64,000 bases of DNA from Nectonema munidae (taxonomy: Eukaryota; Nematomorpha; Nectonematoida; Nectonematidae): NCBI GenBank assembly GCA_030549495.1, contig JAUIRK010001028.1, forward strand, positions 372,001-436,000, in the 5' to 3' direction. Under the pieces are notes generated by a model, which ran no database searches, was not told where the DNA came from, and worked only from the letters and a program-made list of their open reading frames with translations. Numbering within the stretch: the stretch's first letter is position 1; the number at the start of each line of letters is the position of its first letter. Position numbers and translations under genes: made by a program. This document shows, piece after piece, positions 22,703-36,400 of this stretch.

Positions 22703-24265
22703 TGCAATAACAACCACATCTCACTTACGCTCTTAATAATTTTAATGGGAACGGTGCGATTTCAAAGCTGCACATTTTGAATTTTCACTAACCAAGGACG
22801 GATGTCTTGGAAGCGAGAAATTATCTACTCTCTGTACATCTTTTATTTTTTGATATAGAAATCATCACTTCACACTTTCACATGAGAAGCTGGTAATAAA
22901 AATTCTGTGTTTTTACTTTTCTCGCTTTCAAAAAATTTTCTGAATTAAAATTCGTTTGAAAATTGAGATGTGATTTTCAATAAACTTGCTTAGCTTATTA
23001 TTAGAGACGCACAAGCGTTTTGAAGGATGCCATTTTAGTTTTATTTTTGTATTTCATTCTATGGCTTATATTCCATTCTAGATTGTATATTTTTCCTATA
23101 GATTAACTTGATGTTTCATTGCATTTATGATGGTCTGCAATTTGGATCAACAAACAAAATATCCAATTCAGTATGTTTAAATAAAATTCCTACTTATATT
23201 TTCTAGAATGCATATCATGAGCGTAATTGAGTGTTTTGTTGTAGAATCAATTAGATTGATTGCACTTTAGCCTGCCTCCCGGAACAATTTTGGAAAATAA
23301 TTTTCACTTACTACCGACATTAAAATAAATTCGTAGGAGTGCCATCTTTTTCACACTGAGCTGGGGTATGCAAGAAAGTGTTCCCTTGCCAACTTATCAA
23401 TAGATGGATGATATTTTATAGAACGGATCGCGATTCCGATTACCTTATAAAAAAGCTATAATGCGTACATATAAAAAAGGTAGATAAAGAAGTCTTGTAA
23501 CGAAAGTATTGTATTTATTATAGTTTCTTAGTATTTTGGACTGAAGGCGACTTTTGGTAATACACTCAAGTTATTAATTCGAGTCGAGACCATAGTCTTA
23601 GACTTAGACGTATTTGTGTTGCTGCATTTCACAGGAAATAGGAAGCAAAGAATATGTTTTTCTTATATTCAAAATTAGCAGAAATATTTGAACAAAATGA
23701 AGGTGTCATCTTACTCTTCCTGTTCGACTCAAAAAATCCGCGAAGAATAATAAAAGTGAGGCGAAGCTGGTGTAGTCGGTACAACACTAGTCAATACAGT
23801 CAATCTCCATACAACCAGTTCATCATCTTATAATGTGGGCGAAACTGCTTTATTTTCTTGTCGCACTAAATTTCCACATTTTTTGGGAAAAATATACGAA
23901 TACCTTCATTATTATTTGAGTTTTAGTGTTATTTATGCGTCTATAAAAATGATCCACGCACTATATTTGACGAGGAGAACACTCTAAGAACATTATGAAG
24001 GTTTAAAAAGATTCTAAAGCTCGAGTAAGAGAAATATTTGAAATTTTATTTTAAAACCTCTATAAAGTTATCACTTGTCTCTGATAGATACACACTACTT
24101 ACAACACTATTTATGAATAGTGAATCCGCTTACCAAGTATGATTTTTAGATCTTAAGGTTATTTTAACCCTGAATTACATCATTGATTTGTATAGGTGTT
24201 TAACGTTGACGTTTGGTTCATTTGGAGATGTTATAGAATATAACAGGAATACAAAAAGGGCCGGA

Positions 24266-24398
24266 ATGAGGTTGGTTAAATATTGCACTTCGATACCACA
24301 AGGTCTTTGGTTCGAATCAGCCTTCTTTGCGCATAGTTCAACACAAACGACGCAATTGCACCTTGTCGAAGAAAACACTTCAAAGTACCTTCATGTAT
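24266..24398 (+). repeat. Diverged tRNA-derived SINE copy
   Basis: It has GAGGTTGGTTAAATA, CACAAGGTCTTTGGTTCGAA, then CATAGTTCAACACAAACG and TGTCGAAGAAAACAC, following the layout of the copy at 38416. Confidence 0.65.
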
Positions 24399-24595
24399 GA
24401 TCGATGCGTAAAATGCAGTTCTGGTCGCTGAGAATTCAAAACTTTGCAGGGGGTGCTAACGAAGAAATTTCAAATATCTGTATGAATAATTTCGAGTAGA
24501 TCTCTATGCAGCCAGGTATCGTGGACCCATCATCTGAAAAATGGGCCTTTACAAATTAAAAATGAAATGAATTAATTTTTTGATAAAATTCTTCT

Positions 24596-24760
24596 TCTAA
24601 CAATAAAAGCAAAATATAGAAAAGCTATTGATATCATTGACGGTGACGATCACATTATTTAATCTTCTTAAAACGCGTCTTCTCTCATGAAAAATATTAA
24701 CCATGACGAAATCAGAAATCTTACCAAGGAAATGGAAAGAGAGCAGTAAAACGAGGATAA
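24596..24760 (+). pseudogene. Possible piggyBac-like N-terminal scrap
   Basis: A frame reading KYRKAIDIIDGDDHI resembles the REAIDMIES piece at 2890. Too short for confidence. Confidence 0.2.
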
Positions 24761-25702
24761 GGAATAGCGTTGTTATAAGCTATATGTGTTACTCTCAGTC
24801 CAAATAAAAATTCCGATGCTGTCTATATGCATGCAAGGATCTATTTGCCTTGTCTGCCCATCTTTACAACGAATATGCTTTGTAAGGGAAATTTCAGTTC
24901 ACTTCGACATAAATTCAACGAGAAAGACGTGCATATTTGAAGCCTCTCTTAATAATACACAGTAGATCTTTTATGACGCCAAATCTAATCGGTATTCTGA
25001 TTGTAACGAGTAAATTAAAAGAAATAATACATTTTTTCACTTCTACGATACTTTTTTTGTCAAAAAATTTGCCAAACTACCAAATATATAGATAAGAATA
25101 ATATTGATATGATTGTTGTCTTCAAGTTTTACTTTTTTATGCGAAAAATGTCTTTTTTTATCAATTAAAAATTCTATAATAATTGATGTTTTTTGCAAAT
25201 CCTTGAAACATCGTTTTATCACGCAATTTCCAAAAAGCTTGAAACACGCTTTCAGTAATTTCTGTCAAGTCAATGCTTTTAACCCTCTTCGAACATAAAA
25301 TCATTTTAAAGAATCTGTCGATATCTGCAAGTCTTAGTTTAATTTTGACGGTGTTTGTAAAAATTTTGGCGACACGCGTTATGCATAAAGTTCGCTTTTG
25401 TCAGCATTCGCTACATAAAAAATATATCGTTAGTATTATTTACTATAGATTACAAACTTTTAACTACTACAAACTTGTAAGATAGTAATTTTTACTGATT
25501 AACTAAAACCACCGACAAAGAAAAATTATAAAAAATTTCTAATTCATAAAAATATTTCCTTTTATTGAAAAAGTATAAAAATAGAAAAAATAAATATTTT
25601 TTTGAAAATAATCTTGAATATTAAAAAAATTGACTATTTCTAAAATGGCATCCTATTTGATGCTTGCTTATATAGAATATACTTGATAATACAAATTGAA
25701 TT

Positions 25703-25839
25703 TTAACCCATAAAGTACCATAGAAATCAGACGATATCTAAAAAACGCAGACGATTTATATTCAAAGTCATTGAAAAAAGCAGACGAAGATGAAATTATT
25801 TATGTTCCAAAATAGGAACATTGGTCGTAAATGGGTTAA
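25703..25839. repeat. TTAA-tipped MITE, group 2
   Basis: TTAACCCATAAAGTACC to CGTAAATGGGTTAA, 137 bp. Internal AGACGATATCT, GCAGACGATTTATA and GCAGACGAAGA. Nearly identical to the copy at 26102. Confidence 0.85.
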
Positions 25840-26101
25840 TGCAATAAAAGAGTGTAGAGAATTGGAAAGTAGATCTGTCTTTCTATCCCACTACAAGTAA
25901 CACTGGTATTCATAATGGAGCTTGTGTAACTATTCAGAAGTATTTGAAACAAGATTTACTTTTTTTGATATGTTGGCATCTTATTATTGAGATAATTACT
26001 TCATAAGACAGCAATTAAAATTAATCCAGATCGGAAGGATTATAGAGAATTGTTGAAGCTATCTTTATTGCTTTAGGAAAAAATCGCGAAAGATACCTAC
26101 C

Positions 26102-26236
26102 TTAACCCATTAAGTACCATAGAAATCAGACGATATCTAAAAAAACGCAGACGATTTATATTCAAAGTCATTGAAAAAAGCAGACGAAGATGAAATTATT
26201 TATGTTCCCAAATGGGAACATTGGGACTTAATGGGC
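26102..26236. repeat. TTAA-tipped MITE, group 2
   Basis: TTAACCCATTAAGTACC to GGACTTAATGGG; the right TTAA is lost. It differs from 25703 at only a few bases and lies 260 bases from it in the same orientation. Confidence 0.85.
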
Positions 26237-27115
26237 CAGTGAAATTATCTCTATGCAATAATGTCCGTCCGCCTTGATGAAGGTGGTGAAGATGAGTGAT
26301 AGAATGAGGATAATAATGTTTACCCTGGTAATCGTTATGTGGTATTTGCAGTGTCAATAATGTTCATGGTAGTGTGGTCGATGAAAGAGCATGCAAAGTT
26401 GAGGAGACACATGAGATGTGAATTAGCATAAATTTAATGGGCGGATGACGCAAAATTAGTTTCTTTACGATGATGATGCACTTTTATGGCAGCGAATGAA
26501 TACTACTCGTGTTATCTCTTTCACGCTTCAGCTATAAAATTTAAAGGGCGCTTTTTCCTCAAAAAACAGTTTGACGGCCTTGGACAGCTATCGCTTCTCG
26601 TAAATGGAGATGTATTCAGCAGTCAAAGTCAAAAAGTGCTTGAAAAAATAGAATAAACTGATATTCAACCCATTCCTTCTTCAAGTAGGAAGTTGTCGTT
26701 AGCAGCAGTTTGGAATCGTGCTGCGCTTTGCAGCACCAAAAACGCTGCTATTGATTTTGAAGTGATCTGGCCAATCAAATGCAAGTGATTATAAATCCAT
26801 TTCTGCCTTTCTTTCTTCTCCCTCTCATTCATCGCTTTCTCTCGGCGTGCTGTATCATCATCATGCATGCTTGCAACAATTTCAGTTACTTTTATTAATA
26901 ATAAGTCACGCTGCATCCATCCCACCAGCACACTCTTCCTTTTCTTACTCTTGAGCAGAATTGAATCAATGATACTTTAATTTTATCTCATGAACAAATT
27001 TCCTTTCTCAACAACACCAAAGCTAGAAAGTGAGATGATTATTTAAGTGCATTCGCGCATTAACATATATATATATATATATCATCATCATCACCAAGCT
27101 CACACTCTTTTTTGA

Positions 27116-27462
27116 TTTTCAAGTTTGAATTTTGGCATAGCAAAAAGTTCCTTCAAAATTTCGCTCTCAGCTCAAATCAGATCGAGTTTATCGGAAAAGG
27201 TAAACTATTTCCGAAGGCGCTTTTCCTCGAGCGACATTTACGATGGGGAAGAACCGCCGGTAGATTTGGCCTCGGCAAAACCCGCTACCGAAGTCGGCGC
27301 ATCGGCTCCTTCTTCGCCCACAAAGCGAGAGGAACAATTTTCGCATTTCAGTTCTGGCAACAAAGTTATTGGCAATGCTGTAAAACCCTTTTCCCATTCC
27401 ACTTCCAATGCTGATCATCGAAAATTGATTGTACTGGTTATTGATGACTCGGAAACCAATTG
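27116..27462 (+). CDS. Syn: Synapsin exon 1 (domain A and linker), start not an ATG
   Basis: The open frame runs from the codon after a TGA at 27113-27115 to the donor TG/gtaaaa at 27462-27463. It encodes NYFRRRFSSSD, a close match to the vertebrate domain A start MNYLRRRLSDS, but with Val (GTA) where vertebrates have Met. Thus either an upstream exon is spliced in (a pyrimidine-rich tttttgattttcaag precedes 27124) or a near-cognate codon such as the TTG at 27125 is used. The exon ends in domain C at DDSETNW. Confidence 0.88.
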
Positions 27463-30400
27463 GTAAAATTTTGATACTTTTTTTTTTTACCTCTTTCAGA
27501 TCTCTTCAATTCTTTAAGGACTAACTGCTTTAAATATAAAAATTCTATTTACAAAGAATTTTTACTTTTAAATTAAGTTAGATTTTGAAATAGTTAATTC
27601 AAATAGATTTTGGTAAATTAGACAACTTGCTAAATTAGACTATTAGATGAGCTTAATATATATAGTTAATTTTTTTTAAATAAAACTTATTTTTTTTATT
27701 TTAATAAAAAGAGAGATAAACAAAAATTAATTTAAAATCGTGGTAAGGAGGGGAACCAATCAGGGCCGGATTAAAGATAAATAGGGCCTGTGGCTTTTTT
27801 CAGCGCGGGGCCCCATGAACTTTAGCCCTCCAAAAATTCAAGCATTTATAATTTAAATTCAGGTATTTCACTCAATTAGTTTACAATTTTCCCTTTTATT
27901 CACAGACAACAGACAGTAATATTTATATATAATGAATGCAGCATACAATTCGTTGACTCAAATATTGAGTAGGGTACAGTAAAAAAAAAGTCACTTAAAA
28001 AACAACAAAAATTTTATTTCGATAAATCGATCATAAGTTATGTTTCATTAAAATGAATTTTTGTTTTTGATGCCATCAAATCTTAGAAAAAACTGCGCGA
28101 TTGGAAAAATCAAACAAAAAAAAAGAAAAATTTCATGCGCGATTTTTTCAAAGCAAACTCGTTGATTACACATGACGTATCAATTTGCCGCAACAGATCA
28201 CTCTCGGCGCCAAGCAAAACAAGGTTATTTAGTCTTTTTTGTTTAATGCATGATCGCAAATGATTTTGGATTAACTTAAGTTTGGAGAACGACCGTTCTC
28301 CTGAACAGTTAGAAATCATCAAGGTTAGATATATACGAAGCAAAATAATTGTATTTGGAAATACTGTTTCAAGATTCTTTCTGACAAGAAGCTGGTACAT
28401 GAGTAATTCCAATGAATTCACGTTGACTTCTCTATCATGATAATCTTCTTTGTCATTTACACTATTAGAATCTGAAGGTCTAATATTGAAAGCATTTGAA
28501 ACTTTTGGAGCTTGTAGAGTTTCTTTTGCAAAGCCTGTATTGAGGAAAGCTGAAAACTGTAGTAATTCATCAGACAGACTAGCATCAATATCTTTAGGAT
28601 ATGCTTTTTGAACATCTTTGGCTTTTTCAATAATTTCTTCAGTCGAGAGCTCTTTAAGCTTTCGAAGAAATCCAAACTTTAAAGCTACGGTAGTATATGC
28701 ACGTAGGCGTTTTTGTAATTCAGCATGTAAATTGTCGATTATCACAAGAAACGTGCCTGTACGAAACGCACTGCTTGGAATCTGTTTCATTTCCGGCTCT
28801 GATCCAGGTTGATCATAACGGCGATTTCTTGTACGCACCCTTCTTACTTCGCTCAGATAGTGTTCACATTTACTAATAACTTTTCCTTTTTTTTCAAATT
28901 CTTCAAATCTTTCTCGAAGCTTGTTAATATACTCAATAAGCGATTCATAAATATGAACAGCTGAATTAATGTCTTGATCAGCTGATTCCAAAACTTGAGT
29001 GCTTGCTTGGAAGCGGAGTAGGATGTGGTGCCAGAAAATAGAAAGAATTCCAGATTCCAACCGATTCATGTAGGTAGCTAGTCCTTTCGCTTCATTCCGG
29101 TTATCAGCCTTCTCTTCATCATTATCAGCAATTTCCTCTAGAACAGCGTTAATTTCGTTGTAGCCTATAAACAGAGCTTTTGCAGCATCTGCGCGTGCCG
29201 ACCATCGAGTATCAGACATTCGCTTTACCGTAGGCAATGCTTTGCTAGAAAGTTGATTAGTCAGAATTTTCTAACGATGCGTCGAAGCGGCGAAAAATGA
29301 GTATAACTGTTGAAGAAAACTAAAAAAAAAACCAAAAGCAAGCTCACAACAGTTCACAGCAGACTGACCAACAAGGTTAAGAGAATGTGCAGCGCATGGA
29401 ACATATTCGGCAAAACTACATTGCTGCCTAATGATTGCCTGCATCATTAGTCAGCAGTAGTCATTAGTCCACGACAATCAGTAACATCAATTCCTTTGAT
29501 CTTCAAAAATTCAAGTAAGCTGTGTGCTAACTCTTTTCCTGTACGACCATGCACTTCAAGAAAAGTCAAAAATCGCTCGACAGGACCTGAGGGCAACACG
29601 TAACGAATAATGCAAGTTAGTTGGTCAACATGAGTAATGTCAGGAGTAGAGTCTACCGACACTGAAAAATACTTAGATGCTTTAACTTCCGTTATAATCT
29701 GCTCGTGAACACGATTTGCTAACAAATCGATGAACTCCTCAGAAATGGTCTTTGATAAATATGATGTGTGGCCTCGTCCTTTGTTAGCATTCTGGTTAAT
29801 GTGCTGTGCTAGAAACGGATCCAATTTAGCAAACAGTTCTAATATTCCTAGGTAGTTACCATTTGTTCGAGATCCTATTACTTCATCCGAGCCACGGAAA
29901 GGTAAACCACGCTCAGACAGAAAACGAACAATTTATGTCACTCGCTCAAGCACAGCACGCCAATAGTCACGCTCATCATCAGCCTGTCTAATCAATTCGG
30001 AATCAATGCGGCAGCCAGAATCGCTACGTTGAAGAAGTTTGATCATGAAATCCTTATGAACTGCACTTTTTTCGTGTCGAGAAACACAATAAGACGCATG
30101 CTTCCAATTTGTGTAGCCTTGTTTTCCAAAATTTGTGCTGTCGGTCTTCAATTTACACGCAAAACAGAACAATGTACGCTTTGATGGGGAGTAGCCAAGT
30201 TCGAGAATGTTTCTGTTTTGTGAGATCATGCGTGTATGTGAACAAACTTTTGTTGCATTGTCTTTTATAATTTTCTCCTTGATATTTAATAGATGATTCC
30301 CTGAAATCCGCTTCTATATTTCTACACTCACTACTTCCTTTTGCCGCCCAAAATTCTCTTATACTTTCTGAAATAGAATCTGGCCACAACCCCAAGTCAC

Positions 30401-33400
30401 GTGAATATGGATCGGTAGAATTGAAAGTACATTTGATTCTAAAAATTCATTAGTTATCATCGGTTCTTCTAGCACTATTGTCGGATTCTCATTTGTAGTT
30501 GTGGCATTATTATTATTATCAGTGGAGTGGCATGTGGCATCTTTGTCATGTTGTGCTGGTAATTGTGAATCTGTAATAGTGGACTTAAGGCTGAGCTCAA
30601 CTACATCGACATTTTCAGACTTTGGCAAAAAGATATTTGATATTTTTGGAACTTTGCTCAAAACTTCATTTTCTCGTGCTTCGCGTCTTTGTTTCATTTT
30701 TCTTTTTGCAGCTCCAGAGAGATAATTACGATTTTTGCCCCTTTCACGAAATACACCACTTGTAAAATTCATCTTTTTATTTATCTAAAACGTTTAAACA
30801 AAAAATGGCATCATTTTTATTTTTTTGCAATAAAAAAATTAGTAGCTTAGTCACAGGCGTCCGTAAAGAGGGTGGCAAAATAGGCATTTGCCTTCCTCTG
30901 GAAAAATGTAAAAATTTTTCGAATGTATAAAATGTATCAAATATAATCAAATATCTAAATGCATAAGATGCATTAGTATCAAGAAAATAAACAAAAAAAA
31001 TATGATCTAATTAATACATTTTATATAGATATCTGGGAGCAGGGCCGTAAACCCAGAAGAACGAGAAGGGCAAAGCCCCCTAAAAAAGTTTGCCCCTCAT
31101 TCGTCCAAAAATACTTTTTTTCTTCATGCTTGTAAGGCCTATTTTAGCATAACCTTTTCAAAATTGCATGTCAATCAATATAGATTATAGAAAGAAATTA
31201 ATCATTTATCTACATTTCCACTTTTATTTATTTGTCTTATTTCTTTTTTTCAACTTGTTTATTTTCTATAAGCACATCATACATTTTGTTTTATTTTTTT
31301 TGATAATGATGACCTAACACACGATCAATAATGTAAACAACAATATATAATTCTATTTCTATATATCGGTGACGATACACACATGGACTCTTTTCAAACC
31401 TATCCTACCATAGCAATGTTTTATAGCAATAAGACTTAATACATCCCACTATATCTAAATAGTGTAAAATATTCACGTATTGTGTCACACCATACACAAC
31501 CGATTTTGATAAGAGTGCAGATCTTGGAACGGTTTATACCCAATTTCTATCCGGCCTCTGTCAAAACCTCATATTGCAATATGATTGCGTTGGTATTTAA
31601 TTAACTTACAATACTCTCCTTAATCAAATCTTTGAAAAAAAATTATAAACAAATTTATTTTGATAGTAAAACCATATTCAAAAAATTTAGATTTTCAAAA
31701 AACTAAACAAGTTAAAAAAAGGTAAAAAATTACTTACTTTTCAGGGTAAACTAAATATAAAGATATCGGAAAATATTAAAAATTTTTAGAATTTAATCTT
31801 TGCCCCCCTCTTCAAATAAATTTTCTGGACACACCCTTGCCTGGAAGCATGTATTATTATCATAGTATGAAAAATGCATGTTTTTGAATAAAAATCACAT
31901 TATTTGTTTCACAAATTATTACATTATTTTTATATTTGAAAAAAAAAGTTTGCCCCTCCCTACATTTTTTTGCGGACGTCCATGCGCCTTGTATAAACAA
32001 AGAAAGAAACACTTACAAAATTCAAACGTTGCAAATCACAGATAAAGATAATGTTAAAAAGATAATGTCAGGCAGGAATAAACTTGAAAAGAGAAGAAAA
32101 TGAAAAGACAAAAATTACGTCATTCTATTTTGAAGCTCTTTGACAATTTTTGAACAATCAATCAAACTTATCTTCTTTATTATCTTTATGTTATATTTAA
32201 ATCAATATTATGTATTATATATTCAATATAATTGCTATATGCTTTATTAAAAATCAAAGCTGCTTGTGGGGCCCCCAAAATGCGGGGCCCGTGGCATAAG
32301 CCACTTCAGCCACTAGGTTAATCCCGGCCTGGAACCAATAAGTACCAAAAATGTTTGTGCTAAAAATATTTATTAATTAAAATGTCTATAATGTCATTTT
32401 GAAATATCTCATTTCCATAAATTTAATGTTTTGTACTCTCAACTCCTACGATTAAGTTAAAACAAGAACTATATTTTCAATTTATTTTTCTAAAAAAAAT
32501 TATAGTCAGTCAGTGTAACAACATCGCTTTTTTCTTCGAAATGGAGTCGTAGCCAAATTATCCAAAAGACAAATAATTTTCTGACAATATTTTGCAATGA
32601 TTTTTTTTGTGGTCAAACTTGTTGAGATAACTTGAACACAAAGAAGATATACTGCCACTTTTAGAGAATTAATAATAATAATTTGTATACTCATGTCTTT
32701 TTTCTATTAATATATTTTACTTATAAAATGTATAATCAAGTGTCTAAGATGTATAGCTACCAGAATGCGACCGAGATCCGCTAAATTCTCTTTCCCCAAG
32801 ATGAATTTACTTCGCTCCATAACCATATGTTGTAATTTAAATGTTTCTAAAATATTATATTGCTTGTTGACTATTCTTCCTTGTTTTAAATAATCACATC
32901 TTTACAAAAAAAGTTCTTAAAAACACCAACAATAAATTTAAAAAAAGTTAAATGACTTTTATTTGCTTGCATTTTGAAATTAAAATAAAAAAACTTTGCT
33001 AATGAACGTACATATCGTTTATTATATATTCCAATTTTTTGGTCTATAAGTATCCACGCATCAAAATTTAGTCAACATATGGGAAATCCCTTGGCGAATT
33101 TGTCGAAAATATTTTTATAAGGTAAACTGGATTGAAGGCTTCAACCCGGCTTATAAATTCGGTCCGTATTAAAAGTTCGGACTGCATGTATCACCATTCT
33201 AAGTTTTATCTCGTTACATGTTAAAACAATCTTATAAACATCTAAGTGAAAATACCACCATTCTGAGTTTTATCTCACTACATGTTAAAACAATGTTATA
33301 AACACCTAAGTGAAAATACCACCATTCTGAGTTTTATATAACTACATGTTAAAACAATGTTATAAACATCTAAGTGAAATACCACCATTCTGAGTTTTAT

Positions 33401-36400
33401 CTAACTACATGTTATAACAATGTTATAAACATCTAAGTGAAAATACCACCATTCTGAGTTTTATCTCACTACATGTTAAAACAATGTTATAAACATCTAA
33501 GTGAAAATACCACGATTCTAAGTTTTATCTCACTACATGTTAAAACAATGTTATAAACATCTAAGTGAAAATACCACCATTCTGAGTTTTATCTCACTAC
33601 ATGTTAAAACAATGTTATAAACATCTAAGTGAAAATACAAAAAGTAATCAATCATGCGTCGTTTTAGACTGAAAAAGTCTAAATTGGAAAAAAGGGGAGA
33701 TAAATCCTTCTCTCCCCTTCCTGCGTTATATTTGATTCGGCCTTAAAATGGACCACTCTATAACGCATCTACTATGTAGTAATCTGGATGTTCTATTCTC
33801 AAAAGGAAGTTTCAAAAATGTCGTATATTTGCCCAATTTGGATTTACGTGGACACCTATATATCAAATATTTGTAGGAGGTCAATGACCGCGAGTGGGTT
33901 TCCGAAACTGTTGAGAACATATTAGGGAATGTTTTAATTCAAAAAATTATAAAAGTTGTTTGGAGTTTGATTTAATCTTAACCCAGTATGAACTAAGTTT
34001 CCTTCCTCTCTATATAAATAAGATTCCACCCTCTTTTTATTTGATCTAGGTGATTCCTTAATTGCAACCCAACTGATGCCATTATAAGCAGACTATATTA
34101 AGTAATTTGCTATGAAAGTAGCTTAGGCTGTTAACGACAAAAGTCGACTATTTTCGAGTGTCGAGTCAACAAAAATAAAATCATCTGCGTTTGTCAATGC
34201 TTTTTAATACAAATCTTCTGCTTTACACTAGATATCCTCTGATTTCTCTAGTCTTTACCGGTTTAAAAATCGGTTGAAGAGCACTAAAATGTCGATAATG
34301 TCATTTTGAAATATTGCAAAAGAGAAAAGAGCAAAGAGTCCTTGCTATTTGAAATTCGCCTTTAAAATTTTTCAAATTAATTTGCCCTCTTTTTCTTCAG
34401 GTCAAAGTATTTTGATAAGAAGAACTCGATCAAAGGCTTTGAAATCATCATCGAACGCGTAAGTTTTCTCATATCGATCCATTCTCACTTTACTCTTTCA
34501 GAGATTTTATTCTTTTTTTTCCTATATTCAACAACATTTTCATTAATCCAAAATTTTTATGATAAGTGCGTCTCTATGATAAGGCATATCCATTGAATTT
34601 ATCTTTCCAAATTATTCAGAACTCCGAAACTTGCATTTGCTTAGAATAGCGTTTATGATATCCTGAAAGAATATAATTTTGAAATCTGCCATTTTTTTAA
34701 CACTTTCATGCAAAAATCTTCTGTCCTAACTTATACAAAGATTTCATTGAAAAAGAAAAGGAAAAAGCTTTGATTGAAAGTTCTCTTTAATTGATCTCTT
34801 CTGCCGCTTATTGACTTTAATCTTCGATCATTATATTTTTACTTTGATTTACTATAGTCTAGAATTTTTTAGATTTTCCCATTTCAATGATTAGCAAACA
34901 TATCAAAGTTATTAATGTCTAATAGGCAAATAACTAACTAAAAAGTTTTATCCATTAGTAAGATACCTCACTCAGTAGTATTTATAGTATACGACTGGTT
35001 TAGTATAATTACTTGTATCATAGTAAAAATTATAAATACTACATCAATATGATTATTATATTACGCATTCCTGATATACACCAGAATAACTCAGTGGTTA
35101 AGTTTTATTTGATCGAATCAGACCTCTGTCTCTGTAGATTTTAGATCCCATAATACAATGAATTTGTCACATTTTTTCATATCTTTCATCAATATTCAAA
35201 AATTCTAACTAACTTTCTTGACAACTGCAATACCGTGAAACCTTTTTATAACGAAGTCGGCTATAACGAAACTCCGCATAAAACGAAACAATGAGCTAGC
35301 CCCCTTTTAAGATACAAAGTCGTTATAAATTAACTTAGTTGACTGAGTAGTTTCAGTACAAAAATTTCTTTGTTCACTCTTTTGCAGATGTAACTGATAT
35401 GATGCCCAAATATTTGAAGCTAGGAAGGGATGAAATTGAATAAAAAAGAAATTCCAGCGGGTTTCTGCTGATTTCTTGAAGCGGAAATGAACATTGCGAC
35501 TGTTTTTGTAGAATTAAATTTCATGTCCCAAATCTTTGACCAATTAACAACTTTTAGAAGAGCCAGGTTCAATTAACGTTTCACAAGAGATGGATTCTCA
35601 TGAGAGATAGAAATCATGATATCGTCTGGATAAGCAGCAGAATAGACTGATATATTATGTTGTGGGAAACTTTTGACATCAAAAAAAAGTTTGTCAATTG
35701 TCACTAACAGACTATTGATGAACATGAGGAAAAATGTTGGAGCGAGAATACTGCCTTGTGTGACTTCGGAGGTAATTTGCACCTTGTTAGAGAGACACTG
35801 ACCAGCTCGTGTTTGTTGAGTCCTATTGTCAAGATAATTGGACAACCAAATGCGAATCGCTTCGTGTGGGTCACTGCCAAACGCATGGCTCAGATCAAGG
35901 AATGCGACGGCAGAAGATTTGCGTTTTTCGCGATTGCATACCCATTTGTGACAGACGCGTGCAATTTGATCTGTGGCGGAGTGGCCTTTGAGGAAGCCAA
36001 ATTGAGATTTATGAATAAGACTATGTTTTGCAAGGTGGGTGCCAATTGAGTCGTTTACAATATCTTCCATTATCTTCGCAATACTCGATATCAGAGATAT
36101 AGGTCTGTAATTTGATGGGTCAGAAGGATCGCCATTACGTTTGAAAGCAGGCACTACAATAGATGATTTCCAGCTAAGGATTTGTGCACATTTTTTGAGG
36201 AAAACATTAGGTATGGCGTCAGGACCGTAGGATTTGTTGATATCAAGTGCAAGCAGCTTAAAAATTAATATGCGATAAACAGAAAATGGACACTTTTTGA
36301 GGTTCAAAGCAGTGGATGTTGTTAGAAGAAGGGCAGTTGGAGTGAAAAGTGTTCAACAACTCAGCCTTTTCTAAATCTGAACAAGCGGTAAAGGGCTTAT

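Larger units (their letters stand above)
22610..27115. other. Intergenic region between Ste24 and synapsin
   Basis: 4.5 kb. It holds the Ste24 3' UTR, a diverged SINE at 24266, a possible piggyBac N-terminal scrap near 24600, and two group 2 MITEs. From about 26650 to 27000 the sequence is GC-richer and pyrimidine-rich on the + strand. That is the likeliest place for the synapsin promoter or 5' UTR, but no start or donor could be fixed. 22900-24180 and 24700-25700 show nothing. Confidence 0.6.
27761..32331 (-). mobile_element. hAT transposon of the ZMYM/DUF4371 type, 4.6 kb, with target duplication
   Basis: The ends CAGGGCCGGATTAA and TTAATCCCGGCCTG are inverted repeats, next to which GCGGGGCCC motifs also pair. 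An exact 8-bp duplication GAACCAAT lies at 27753-27760 and 32332-32339. The transposase lies on the minus strand at 28110-30772. Another repeat cluster sits between the transposase start and the right end. The exact duplication suggests a fairly recent insertion. Confidence 0.93.
27463..34400. other. Synapsin intron 1
   Basis: 6.9 kb. It holds the hAT element 27761-32331, the tandem array 33191-33640 and a group 1 MITE at 34123. 32340-33190 and 33641-34120 show nothing. Confidence 0.85.

Noticed and set aside
26665-26931. Minus-strand 88-codon frame with a charged ARREKAMNEREKKERQKW stretch
   Set aside because: It has no recognisable homology or splice partners. The region's raised GC and pyrimidine-rich + strand fit a promoter or 5' UTR of synapsin better. 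Not called as a gene.
28110-30772. A host ZMYM-like gene on the minus strand
   Set aside because: The coding region lies between matching hAT ends with an 8-bp duplication and has several interruptions, so it is a transposon copy.
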